NCBI GenBank assembly: GCA_964035545.1
Contig: OZ037767.1
Span: 30,928,128-30,992,127, forward strand
DNA: 64,000 nucleotides
Source of the DNA: Bugula neritina
Taxonomy: Eukaryota; Bryozoa; Gymnolaemata; Cheilostomatida; Bugulidae
Reading direction: 5' to 3'
A program made the translations under genes and the position numbers. Under the pieces are notes generated by a model. It was not told the DNA's origin. It saw only the letters and a program-made list of their open reading frames with translations, and ran no database searches. The stretch's first letter is position 1, and every line of letters starts with the position of its first letter. Below, piece after piece: positions 22,945 to 32,888 of this stretch.

Positions 22945-24182
22945 TTAGCACAATTTGAATCTGATTATCAGCAAGTAGTTAGTATGAGAACAAGGTTTAG
23001 CAACGGCGTCCGCTCCTGGGGCGCTCAGGTGGTCCACCTGCCGCCTGAGTGTACTTAGCTCTTCCTCGATCCGCTGCATGTGGCGGCGAAAATGGCGTCT
23101 TCGTGCGGACAACATGTCTGGGTAACAGGAGGGGGGCTGGTGGTCTGGTTCCCTGTGTCCGTCTCCTCTTCTGTCTGGCGGCCTGGGGAGGCTGGTTCTT
23201 CGCCTTGGCACCCTTGCTTCCGTCAACCCGGGCCAGCACGACCCGCAGGGGCTGGGTGGCTGCTGGCTGGGCTCCTTGTCCGCACTGCCCCGTAGGGGCC
23301 TGCATGATGAGAACCCCAGGGTGAGTGATGCCCGTTTGTGGGGGTCTCTAACGTGAGGTAAAATGAGGTCCCGAAACTCGGGGAAACTCTCCTCGTCTAC
23401 CACAAACGTCTGGCCTGTGTGGCAGCGGACTATGCGCTGGTGGCGCAGCACCATAGTCACGCTGGTACAAAAATTCGCCACACGGGCAGAAGACGTTCGT
23501 GTAATGTTGGGGGCATGCACCCGCAGTCGCTGAGTGGTAGAAAATCTCCAGCCCCCCACACTGGCGGCACCTGCGGTTGCCTGGCTCCTCACAGGTGTCC
23601 TCTATCATCCGCTGTGTCTCCGTCCAGTGCTGACGCTCGGTCAGCACCTGGGGCAGCGCCAACCTGTCGCCTAGCAGGTCTTCCCGGGCCGTGGTATCTC
23701 CTGTCTGCTCTTCATCCTGTTCCTCGTCTGCTGATAGGGGTACATTTACCAGTGCACGGCTGGTAGGGGGGTTGACTTGGTAGTGGAGAACCCTTAGGGC
23801 TGCTAGCAGCCGGACCCAGGTCTCTAGGGAATGGGGAGTCAGTTCAACTCGCCCCACCCTCTTCACAGTCCATGGTTTCTGAAATAGATAGTAGAGGCCG
23901 TGACTGGCTGATTCTACTAGTGCTGAAATTCGGCATTTGTTTATAAGGAGCCCTGCGACAGAGGGGTAGATCAGGTGTTACCTGGAGAGCCACCCGCCCA
24001 ACCCCCTGATCTAGCAAGTAGTCTTGGACTGGCGACTCTCCGAGATCCATCTGACATCCTCTGTCATCAAACAGTTCAGCTTCTAACTGATAGTCAGGTG
24101 AAAACGTATCGAATGAAGGACTAGACTCCGTGAGGGGAGGATCTAGTAGAAATAGAAATACCTGATCGTGTGTTATTTTCAT
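22945..24182 (-). pseudogene. Third ORF of the gypsy element, in the env position, frameshifted
   Basis: An ATG at 24182 overlaps the pol stop codon in an ATGA arrangement. The frame runs 112 codons, then the reading continues in other frames (23866-23348, then 23592-22945) to just before the 3' LTR. Visible features are an acidic N-terminal part, a cysteine-rich segment (CRQCGGLEIF, then CPQH and FCPCGEF), and a basic, probably coiled-coil C-terminal stretch (RIEEELSTLRRQVDHL). No signal peptide, furin-like site or membrane segment is seen, so it does not look like an envelope protein. The family is not recognised. Relics of one protein of about 400 residues are the likely explanation. Confidence 0.5.
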
Positions 24183-27100
24183 CCTGACTCTCCATTTGCA
24201 AATAAAGTGTTTGTTTGGTGATTGATCATAATTCTTGAGTTTTTACCCGTACTGAGTGAACAACTCGGTGGTTCTGGGTCTGTCAGGCATCCCACGTGGT
24301 AATCTGCTAAATACTTTGGGGGTCTTCCGTCCCTTTTGCTCCTTTTCAGGGTATCAGATATTGGTATATTGGACTGGCTGTGGGGTTCGTCGGTCTGGGA
24401 GGTTTCATCTTGCGTTCTTGCTGGTGAGGGAATGTCTTCCGGCCCAGGGGTCACTGGGGCCAGGCTCGGGATTGGTCGGTTTCCTAACTGAGGTTGGGAT
24501 GGTGGCTCAGGCGTGTCATTGGGCTCTTCGGGGTCACGGACGAAGTCTTCCCAGTCTCTAGGCCGAGTCACCCTCTCGAGAGAGATGGGTTGGCGGGCTG
24601 GTTCCAGCAATGGAGGTGCCTGTCCTGCAGCTTCCGGGCTGCCATAGCAGGGTTTTAACTGCTGCTCGTTTTGGACAGAGATCTGTCCTGAGCGCTCCAC
24701 ATGGTATGTGTGGTTGGGTAAAACCTCTACTACGCAGTAGGGTCCGATGAACTTGGGCTGCAGTTTAGCCGACTGTCCGCGACGCCTACGGTAACTGACC
24801 ATCCATACCCAGTCTCCTACTTGGTACAAGGGAGGCTCCTCTGAATCTTCCGTTCGCACTGCCCACTGCTTCTTTCGTAGGGCTTCGTGAGCTTCTCCCA
24901 TCATTTTTCTCAGCTTTCCCACGTACTCGTGTACTGGGAACTCGGGTGCTGGAACATGATACGTCAGGTGTTCAGGGACGCGGGTTTCACGGCCAAGCAT
25001 CAACAAATTCGGTGTTTCTTGTGTGCTGGAGTGAGGCGTACTACAGTACGCCCGCATGATTTGTGGTAGCATGACGTCCCACTCCTCCTGGCTCCTGCCC
25101 AAAAGGAGACTCCTGAGGGCGTCGCCCAGCATCCGGATATTTCTCTCGACAACCCCATTTCCTTGTGGGTGATATGGGGTGGTCCGGCTCTGATTCACCC
25201 CCCCCCATATCCGGCAGAGGTCTCCCATTAGCTGTGACTGGAACTGGGCACCCTGCTCCGTGTGGATCTGTTCCGGTAACCCGAAGTAGCAGAACACTTG
25301 TTGGTCCAGGGTCCGGGCTACCGTGGGGGCTGACACGTCTTGGATGGCCAGGGCGTCCGCCCACCGAGTGAAGTGGTCCGTGAGCACCAATATCCAGGTG
25401 TTCCCTCTATCAGACAACGGCATCAGTCCAACAAGGTCCACAGCCACGACTTGCCAGGGTCGAGCAGCGTACAGCCGGCGTCAACCCGTGGTTTCAGTGA
25501 GACGACTGTGTTTGCTAGCTTGACAGACCTCACATTGTTGCATTCTCAGTCGTACGACTCTGGTCATTCCGGGCCAGTACCATCGCATCTGCAGACACCT
25601 GACGACCCGACTGGCTCCAGCATGAGCCTGTTTATGGGTGTCCCAGATCAGTTCCCTTCGGAGAGCGCGTGAGCATATGACGCGGTCTTTCTCCTGTTGA
25701 CAGTTGTCTGCTGTCAGCGTCATTGTCAGAAGGCCATCCGGACGGATCTGGAGGAAATTCCAACAGTGGCAGAGAAGTTGGAACTCAACGTCTCCCTGCC
25801 GCTGCTGTTCCTTGGTAGGTTGTCGCCTTCTTTCTTGGCCCGGAAGATATCAGCTACCGCTCCTAATAGCGTCTCTTGCAGTCGGCACAGCTCCTCAACG
25901 TCAAGGCGAGCGGGTCCTCCGTCCCGTTTCTCAATGTGCAGGCATTGCTTACAGTCCTCCACCGGCCGGCGACTCATGCCGTCGATGTTCCCGTGCTTCT
26001 TGCCGGTACGGTGCTCTATCCGGCAGGAGAACTCAGCAAGAATCTCTAGCCAGCGAGCCACCTGGCTCGAGGGCTCAGCACACTTGCACAACCATATCAG
26101 TGATGCATGATCTGTTCGTAATCTGAACATTCTCCCATACAGATACGGCCAGAAGTGCTTGACCACCTTGACTACTGCTAGGAGCTCCTTCCTAGTAGTG
26201 CAGTAGTTCTCGGCAGCCGCGAGAGTCTTGCTGTAGTAAGCTACAACCACCTCACTTCCACCCTGGACTTGGGACAGAACAGCTCCCACGCTGTGGTCGT
26301 TGGCGTTGGTATCCAGGATGTACTCTTTGGCTGGATCAGGATACGCCAGAATTGGCACCTCCATTAGCCGATGCTTGAGGTGGTAGAATGTCTGTTGCTC
26401 CTCCTGTGTCCACGGCCACCGGACTTCCTTGGCGGTTAGCCGATACAAAGGCTGAGCCACTCCTGCAAACCCGGGTATGTACTGCCTGTAGTACCCTACC
26501 AGGCCCAGGAATGCCCGCAACTCAGGGAGGTCCCGGGGGACAGTCCACTCCTTCACAGCTTGTACCTTCTCCGGGTCAGCAGCAACCCCATCATGGCCAA
26601 CCACATGGCCCAGGTACGTGACTTCCGGATGTAGGAGTGCACACTTGAAGGGCTTCAGCTTCAGTCCAGCTGCCCGGAGGCGGTCAAAGACCTCCCGCAG
26701 ACGACTGACATGAGTCGCAAAGTCTGGGTAGATAACAATGACATCATCTAGATAGATGAGGAGGGTCTTCCATTGTAACCCACTGAGGACCTGCTTCATG
26801 AGTCGTTGGAAAGTTGCCAGGGCGGACGTAAGCCCGAATGGCAGTACTTTCCATTTCCAGAGCCCATCGTGGGTGATGAATGCTGCTTTGTCCTGTTCAT
26901 CAGGGCTGAGGGGCACTTGCCAGTACCCGCTAAGCAGATCCAAAGTGCTGAAGTACTTGCTCCCCGCGAGGGCATCCAGAGATTCATCTATCCGAGGGAG
27001 AGGGTAAGCGTCCTGGATGGTAGCACTGTTGAGCTTGCGGTAGTCCACGCAGAACCTCCAACTACCATTCTTCTTCTTGACCAGGACTACTGGAGAACTC

Positions 27101-27547
27101 CACGCACTGTGGGCAGGCTCAATCAGGTCCCGATCGAGAAGATCCTGCACCTGCCGGCTTACCTCCTTCTCCGGGCCTAGACATCGGGTTGGCTGCCTGA
27201 TAGGGGTGGTGCCAGCTGCCAGGGGTATCTCGTGGGAGATAACCTTGGTCAGCCCCATGTCCCCATCTCCGCGACTGAAGACATCACTGTACTCCATGAG
27301 TAGTTGAGCCAGTACTTGGTGTTCAGTACTACTCGTACAGTTGTCACACGCTCCACCATACAGATCAGCCAAGTGCTTCGGGACTGCTCCTCGACTGGTA
27401 CGAGGGAGGTTTCCCTGGGTGTCAGCCACTGTCTCTAGTGCCGGCCCCACATCCATTTCCTGGATGGAGTGGTACTTCCCCACCAGCGCCCCAGCCGATA
27501 ATCGGACCGGTTCCGTGAAGGGGTTGATACACTGCACGAGGAGCTCT
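24179..27547 (-). pseudogene. Degenerate pol: RT, RNase H, integrase
   Basis: The first segment (27547 to 25726) has reverse transcriptase with a YLDD box (IYLDDVIVI) and RNase H with RTDHASLIWL. A frameshift follows near 25,800. The next segment (25723-25481) holds the integrase zinc finger (HKQAHAG and CEVCQASKH) and ends in a stop. The last segment (to 24179) has the integrase core: VDLVGLMP, then HTEQGAQF where the second catalytic Asp is expected, then NGVVERNIR with the final Glu. It ends with a Pro-rich tail and RPPKYLADYHVG. Gag and protease are absent. Two breaks plus the Asp-to-Glu change make this copy inactive. Confidence 0.85.
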
Positions 27548-27801
27548 CTCACCCACTTATATAGCAACAAATTTTCCCGCCGCCGAAACCGTCTGATGTT
27601 CGGCCGAAGTTCGAAGTTCCGGTTGCCAAAACTGTCCGATATCGGACAGAATCGCGCTTCCGGACTCTGATTTCAGCCGAACATCGGCTCACACAAATTA
27701 TTAAGATTAACACAAAAAATTGGCGGGAGAATACAACTCATAAAAAAATACAAGAATACTAAGTAAGGATATTAGTTTATATAACTCGCAATTTTACCAC
27801 A
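27548..27801 (-). repeat. 5' LTR of the damaged gypsy element, truncated
   Basis: 254 bp aligning to 22,570-22,822 with scattered differences. The U5-side 100 bp is missing together with the internal 5' region, pointing to one deletion from within the LTR into pol. Confidence 0.8.
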
Positions 27802-27896
27802 ATAACTAATGTCACCTCTGTGAATACCAAGTGTATCGAGAATTATAAAATTAAAAAGAAGATTAAATGCTTCCGCGGATTGAGATACTTTTGATA

Positions 27897-27934
27897 TTTG
27901 GCCAACAATTGGTCTAAGATTGGCCAATTATTGG
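27897..27934. promoter_or_regulatory. Cluster of CCAAT boxes (copy 2)
   Basis: The same palindromic CCAA/TTGG cluster as at 11,537-11,573, essentially unchanged. Here it is separated from the MDC1-like exon copies by the LINE and gypsy insertions. Confidence 0.35.
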
Positions 27935-27959
27935 ACAGTTTTGTGCAATGATGTGAATC

Positions 27960-28858
27960 TTTTAACCAGTTCAACGGTGCTCCGCGATCACCGACCTTGC
28001 AGGGTGAGGTGTTTACTTTGGATCACGTACACTTTATATAACTTGAATTTTATTATTCGACCGTGGTTGTTTGAAAAATTCAACAAAAAGCAGGTCATTC
28101 GGCCAAACTCATTTGTTTTAAAATATTAAACAAAGTAAAAACAACGTTTCAACTACTAGGCTGTGGTTGTTTACTAAAAGTAAGTAAATCTAATACTAGA
28201 GTCTAGTTACTAGTAGACGTAGTAGCCGTAGGTGGCGTACTGATTGTAAATTACTAAAAGTAAATCACTGTAAGTCACTCTTAGTAAGTGTAAGATTAAG
28301 TGTAAGACCTACAGTTACTCTTAGACTCACTCTAACAGTAAGAGTAAGATTCACACTGACAGTGACACTCACACGGATACTGATAGATATACTTTTTAGT
28401 CATATTGATATTGATATTCATAGTGATACTGATCACTAATACTAATAGACAATAGTGTATGGTACACAAAGTTAAAAATAAAAGTTATTATAATTATAGT
28501 TTAAATTAAATCTTGTGCTTGTATTTGTAAGTTGTATGTATTCACTGGGACTAATTATTTGTTGTACTTGTAGTAAATGACTAAATCTCCAATTACATTG
28601 AGTTTGATACTATAACTATAAGTATAAGCATAAGCATAAATACTAGTAATACTAATACTAATACAGTAATAGTAATAATAATAATATAATAATAAATAAG
28701 ATAATCATAATATATACGTTTAATTGCTACTGGTACACATTGTTGAGACTGAGGTGGCTAAATTGACTGCTAAATTTATTGTTTCAACACTTAGCAAGGC
28801 GTGGAAATGTTCCTACAGAATGTCTTCGTTTTTAGCTAACTAGAACACTTCAACTTGT
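27960..28858. other. Spacer, paralogous to 11,580-12,630
   Basis: Low-complexity words and AT-rich sequence without coding signal. The part from about 28,740 is well conserved with the other copy up to the Kolobok insertion point. Confidence 0.5.
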
Positions 28859-28879
28859 TTAAGGCAGGACTCTGATTTT

Positions 28880-29590
28880 TCACTTGATTGGCCATATCTT
28901 GAAAAATAATAGCCCTACTGACCTCAAATTTTGATGTGTTCCTAACCATGGGCCTACCCACACCCCCCCACAATTTCAGAGGTCAAGGTTAAATTATAGC
29001 GATTTTGGCCGGAGTGCACTAAAGAGTTATCTCCTCCTAGAATAATATTTCAATTCTGCTCCAACTCCACAATTTGAAGCAAAACATATTTATCTAGAAC
29101 CCCTACCACATTTAGCCTTCTAGGTTTACTAGATAACAAGATCTATGCACTTTTCGCCGGAGTTCTAGATTTTTAGCAGGTACCATGTATTGAGATGACC
29201 ATATCTTGAAACCTATTACATGCACATGCCCAATTCTGGTAGGGTTGCTAGATATACATTTAAGCATATTATGTTCCAAATTTCATATGGGTAGGTCAAA
29301 AATTGTAGGAGGAGATAGAATTTTACTATCGTAGCAACCGAAAAAACATACAAATGAGAAAATTGAGGACGAAAATTCAATAAATTGAAATGACTATATC
29401 TTGAAACCTACAAGTTAAATATATATTATTTTGGCATGGTTGTTAGAAGCACATCTCATCATATTATACTCCAAATTTCATAAAAATAGCATAAAACCTA
29501 TAGGAGAAGCAATAATTTTACTACTGTAACAACCGAAAATACACAAATAAAAAATTCAATGACGAAAAATTTATCAATCGATATGATCTC
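28880..29590. repeat. Subterminal tandem repeats of the transposon (about 190 bp)
   Basis: Two units starting at about 29,191 and 29,381 share the order atcttgaaacct, (g)gttgctaga/gttgttagaa, ccaaatttcata, aggagaagcaat-like and caaccgaaaa. A weaker related segment begins near 28,900. Such subterminal repeats are candidate transposase-binding sites. Confidence 0.55.
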
Positions 29591-29660
29591 ATTTCAAAAT
29601 CTTAGTTGTATTTGCATGATTTCAAAAGAAATTACAGAATAAATTATAAATTCAGTGAAG

Positions 29661-29925
29661 TTCTATCTCCAGAAAACTCCAGTCTTGTAATACTTTGGCC
29701 AGACTGCTGGGCTTTGTGGCGGGAACTCACTATTATTAGAAGATCTTTTTGTGGGTATAAATGGCAAACTGCTTCACAATCAGTGTTCCTAAAACAAAGT
29801 AAACAGGTACAAAATCAGTACTATTATCATTGAATTATACGACAGAACAGCTGACAACAAAAATAAACTTAGGTTTTTGCAAAATTTTCACTTTGGGGGC
29901 GAAGTAACAAAGTTAACTTATCTTC
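29661..29925 (-). pseudogene. Decayed second copy of the transposase C-terminal coding region
   Basis: This segment aligns with 29,951-30,228 (the end of the transposase gene) in the same orientation over about 270 bp: agctccag/aactccag, gatctttttgtgggt, accatcattgaattgtaa/attatcattgaattata, and ggttttgc/ggcttctgc landmarks. It has many differences and stops. It lies inside the same transposon, next to the intact gene. Confidence 0.7.
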
Positions 29926-29954
29926 AAAGTTGAGGGTTTATTGAAATTTCATCT

Positions 29955-31943
29955 CTAAAAAGCTCCAGCTTGGTAGTCACTCCGGTCAGGTCGTCTGGCT
30001 ATTGTTGCTCTTTGATAGGTGGCCCGTCTCTTGGAAGCCTTTATTCTCTGCAGATCTTTTTTGTGGGTGTGCATTACCAGCTGTTTTCCAATCGTTATTC
30101 CTAAAATATCATAAACAGCAGCAAGAGCAGTACTACCATCATTGAATTGTAAGACAGCACAGTTGACAGCAAGTTCTAACCTAGGCTTCTGCACAAACTG
30201 CACTTTAGGGCAAAGTAACCAAATTATCCTATGAAAAGACTCGTTATTATTTTGTGTACCCCCATGCAAGCATTTTGAAAGCAGAGAATCGGCTGTAAGA
30301 GCTTCAAAAACCGGTTTTATCTCTTCTAGTACAAAAGGTGGGAGACTATTCGAATTACCATCACCACTACCATTTACTGCCGGGCAAGAATTATCACATG
30401 AGCTATGATTCCTATTCCTATGATGCCATATTCTCCAAATGCTTGCTTTCATACCCTCTAAGTTTCCTACATTATTCCTAATAGCTGCTCCATAATGACC
30501 CTGAATTCTCTTTATAGCAGCTTTATGCAACTTACCACTACCTCCTATACCTTTATACTTACGGCCTTCCCAATAAAACTCTTTTCCCTTACATTGCTGC
30601 ACTTTATCTAATAAAAGCTTGCCCATTCGCTTTTGCACATGACCTACGCATTCAAGTTTCTCAACAACAACATCTGGGCCATAGGGTTGGGCCTTACTTA
30701 CAGCACTATAAGACTTGGAGTCTCCATCCCCTAAATATTTTACAAACCGTACTCCTCTCTTCTCGACTGACCTCCTGAAAATTCTAACCATACCTACCGG
30801 CTCCATACCACCAGCTGAACCCTCATGATTTTTGACACAACTATGCTCTGGTGGTATACTATCTTTATGACTGGCACATGTAAAACAATAACTAGAGAGA
30901 ACTTCAGTATCAACTACTTTACCTGGTTTTCCTACTGAATGGGTAATAACAGTAGCTACCCCATTCTTACTACTAAAGCCCCTACGCTGCCAGGTACCAT
31001 CACAAGATACTGTTATATCACTACTGTTACTCATACTAGCAGCTTCCCTGGCAGCCTGGTCCATTGACTTACTAGCTAGCTCCTTAGTAATGTTACCAAG
31101 TCGCTCTACATCCTTGGCCCACTCACTAAAAGCGACAGGTGGGGGCAAACCTAGATGAGCAGAAATAGTTGCAGCAGTACTTCTATGCCCACCTGCCAAG
31201 GTTGTACCAAAAGCCAACCGAGTATTCAAAGAAAACCTATGATCTACATCACGATCACTCATTACACTACTTTCAATAAGAACACCACAAACAGAACAGG
31301 TAAAATCAAAAGCTGGTACAATTCCACTATGGCATTTTACACTAATTCGCAAGGACATAGCAGGGTGATCTTTACAAGCAATACTACCAGATGACAACCT
31401 ACCCATAAGTTCTAAAACTAACTTAGTCTGCACTATAATACTGTCAGGCTGAGAATTTGCAGAACTAAATAAGAAATTTGAAGTACTTAGCTGATCATTT
31501 AGTTTAGCAGAGCTGGCAGTTGCAGCAGGAGTAGTGCCGGTAACTGTAGGTGTAGCATCACTAGTCAGACTCAAAGAGCTGGAGGCAGTCGGTGGTATAA
31601 GTTGATGGTCAGATGCAGCAGACTGGGGCTCCAATTGAAAGTCCATAGTACTAACTGAAAAGCTTGTAGATGCACTTAGATGTGCAGTAGAGTTAGTTAC
31701 ATTAGTGTTACTAATAGTAGTAGCGATAACTGGCGTAGCGGTGCCGGCAATAGTAGTAGTAGTAGTAGTAATCGTCATGGGTGGTCTAGTAGTAGGCGTA
31801 GTTGTGGGCGTCGTTGCACTTGCAGTTGAAGGCGTCGTAGCACTTGCAGGCGTCGTAGTAGTAGTACTAGTAGTAATATCTAGTACTGGGTCAGCTTTTC
31901 TGTACTGATTTCCTCGAAACTGCCTTTTTTTAACCTTAGGCAT
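29955..31943 (-). CDS. Kolobok/Mutator-like transposase (662 aa)
   Basis: One uninterrupted frame from an ATG at 31943. The N-terminus MPKVKKRQFRGNQ is basic and is followed by a long Thr/Ser/Ala-rich low-complexity region (residues about 24-170). Then come a CxxC motif (CSVCG, 216-220), SCDGTWQRRG (Asp 315), a Cys/His cluster (CFTC...CVKNHEGSAGG, 353-379), KYLGDGDSKSY (Asp 406 or 408), CVGHVQKRMGK (432-442) and GTQNNNESFHRIIW (Glu 568). The three acidic positions are the proposed DDE triad. This motif series is typical of animal proteins labelled 'Mutator-like transposase', and the TTAA flanks favour the Kolobok assignment. The copy looks coding-competent. Confidence 0.85.
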   Translation of the reverse strand: MPKVKKRQFRGNQYRKADPVLDITTSTTTTTPASATTPSTASATTPTTTPTTRPPMTITTTTTTIAGTATPVIATTISNTNVTNSTAHLSASTSFSVSTMDFQLEPQSAASDHQLIPPTASSSLSLTSDATPTVTGTTPAATASSAKLNDQLSTSNFLFSSANSQPDSIIVQTKLVLELMGRLSSGSIACKDHPAMSLRISVKCHSGIVPAFDFTCSVCGVLIESSVMSDRDVDHRFSLNTRLAFGTTLAGGHRSTAATISAHLGLPPPVAFSEWAKDVERLGNITKELASKSMDQAAREAASMSNSSDITVSCDGTWQRRGFSSKNGVATVITHSVGKPGKVVDTEVLSSYCFTCASHKDSIPPEHSCVKNHEGSAGGMEPVGMVRIFRRSVEKRGVRFVKYLGDGDSKSYSAVSKAQPYGPDVVVEKLECVGHVQKRMGKLLLDKVQQCKGKEFYWEGRKYKGIGGSGKLHKAAIKRIQGHYGAAIRNNVGNLEGMKASIWRIWHHRNRNHSSCDNSCPAVNGSGDGNSNSLPPFVLEEIKPVFEALTADSLLSKCLHGGTQNNNESFHRIIWLLCPKVQFVQKPRLELAVNCAVLQFNDGSTALAAVYDILGITIGKQLVMHTHKKDLQRIKASKRRATYQRATIARRPDRSDYQAGAF

Positions 31944-32792
31944 GTTTACTGTGTCTGTAGTATACGTGCTGCTATGTTAGAGACTTATATAACGAGTCGG
32001 TACGAATATAAATATTATGTAATATTACTAATGTCAAAATAAGTAAATCACGGCACTTCGTAAAACAAAATGTTGATAAATATAAAGTCAAATATGTCTT
32101 CTCTTTATTTTCACCGGTTGTAGAAGATCTAGATGAAGGATTGATGGTAAATTATCAGATTGTTTTGGCAGTTTGGAATATTACGTGTAGCTTCTTTGTT
32201 CGTTTTGGCAAACAGGATGTGCGTCACAGATCACGCGATAAGCACAGCCAATAAATGAAGTGAATCGCGGGTCACGGGGTCAGGGTAATAAAATCCGACA
32301 AAACTATGCTAAATCAATTATCTTTGTTTTGCCTCAATGCGCTTACTGAGAGGTGTTATACACTGCCCATTAGTAAAGTAGGCTTTTCTGAAACTAATGC
32401 TGTACAGTGCAACTGAGAATGCCGAGTTGAAAACAGTTAACAATGGTGCTAAAGTTAGTGATTATGGCTGCATTTTTTTTGTTTTTCACACCAGTTGCAA
32501 CAAAGGGGTAACTTTAAATACACAATTTTAATAGAAAGAAAAGTAGAATATCAAAAAGAATCACATCACTCGAATCTGGAAATTTTAGAGTTTTTATGCA
32601 TAGTAAAATCCAAATATGGCCAAATTGACCACAATTTCTTAATTTTTAATCATAGTCCAGCCTTAATTTAAATGATAGGCATACTTGATCCTAAAGTAGT
32701 TCATCTTCTAAGACAACCAATCACAAACGGCTTTATAGATCGGCACTTTTGATTTGCTAACTGAAACTCTTGTATAATCATATCATATTGGG

Positions 32793-32800
32793 TATATATA
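32793..32800 (+). promoter_or_regulatory. TATA box of TspO-like gene copy 2
   Basis: ggtatatatatgaatgcagcatatgg is conserved with copy 1 and lies about 90 bp before the ATG. The Kolobok element sits only 130 bp further upstream. Confidence 0.6.
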
Positions 32801-32888
32801 TGAATGCAGCATATGGTTATAGTCATTTAGTTTATTGCTATCCACCGAAGCTGCACTCTTAAACAAGGATAATTTTGCAGGTGAAAAT

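Larger units (their letters stand above)
22467..27801 (-). mobile_element. Damaged GC-rich Ty3/gypsy retrotransposon with an extra 3' ORF
   Basis: The left LTR is 22467-22822 and the right partial LTR 27548-27801; both end TTTTACCACA and share a GC-rich core with CCGATATCGG-type palindromes. In element orientation a purine tract (ggggagggtgag) precedes the 3' LTR at about 22,823-22,834. The 5' LTR lacks about 100 bp and passes straight into mid-pol sequence, so U5, primer-binding site, gag and protease are deleted. The LTRs differ at many positions and pol is frameshifted, so the copy is old. Base composition is much richer in GC than the host flanks. Confidence 0.9.
28863..32662 (-). mobile_element. 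Kolobok/Mutator-like DNA transposon, complete
   Basis: A 3.8-kb insertion flanked by TTAA on both sides (28859-28862 and 32663-32666). The paralogous site in copy 1 (12,631-12,634) has a single TTAA and no insertion. The ends are imperfect inverted repeats: GGCAGGACTCTGATT at the left and, read inward, GGCTGGACTATGATT at the right. It carries one intact transposase gene, a decayed partial copy of the gene's 3' end and subterminal repeats. TTAA target choice is typical of Kolobok (and piggyBac); the transposase is not piggyBac-like. Confidence 0.85.

Noticed and set aside
22997-26126. Many plus-strand frames over the gypsy element
   Set aside because: They are antisense shadows made possible by its high GC content.
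22440-27810. Target-site duplication for the GC-rich gypsy element
   Set aside because: The outer edge of the left LTR is uncertain and no convincing 4-6-bp duplication was found next to ataac on the right.
31705-31908. Valine-rich frame on the plus strand
   Set aside because: It is the antisense of the Thr-rich low-complexity part of the transposase gene.
32835-32888. Longer N-terminus for TspO-like copy 2
   Set aside because: The extension has no ATG start and is not conserved in copy 1; the shared ATG at 32889 is preferred.
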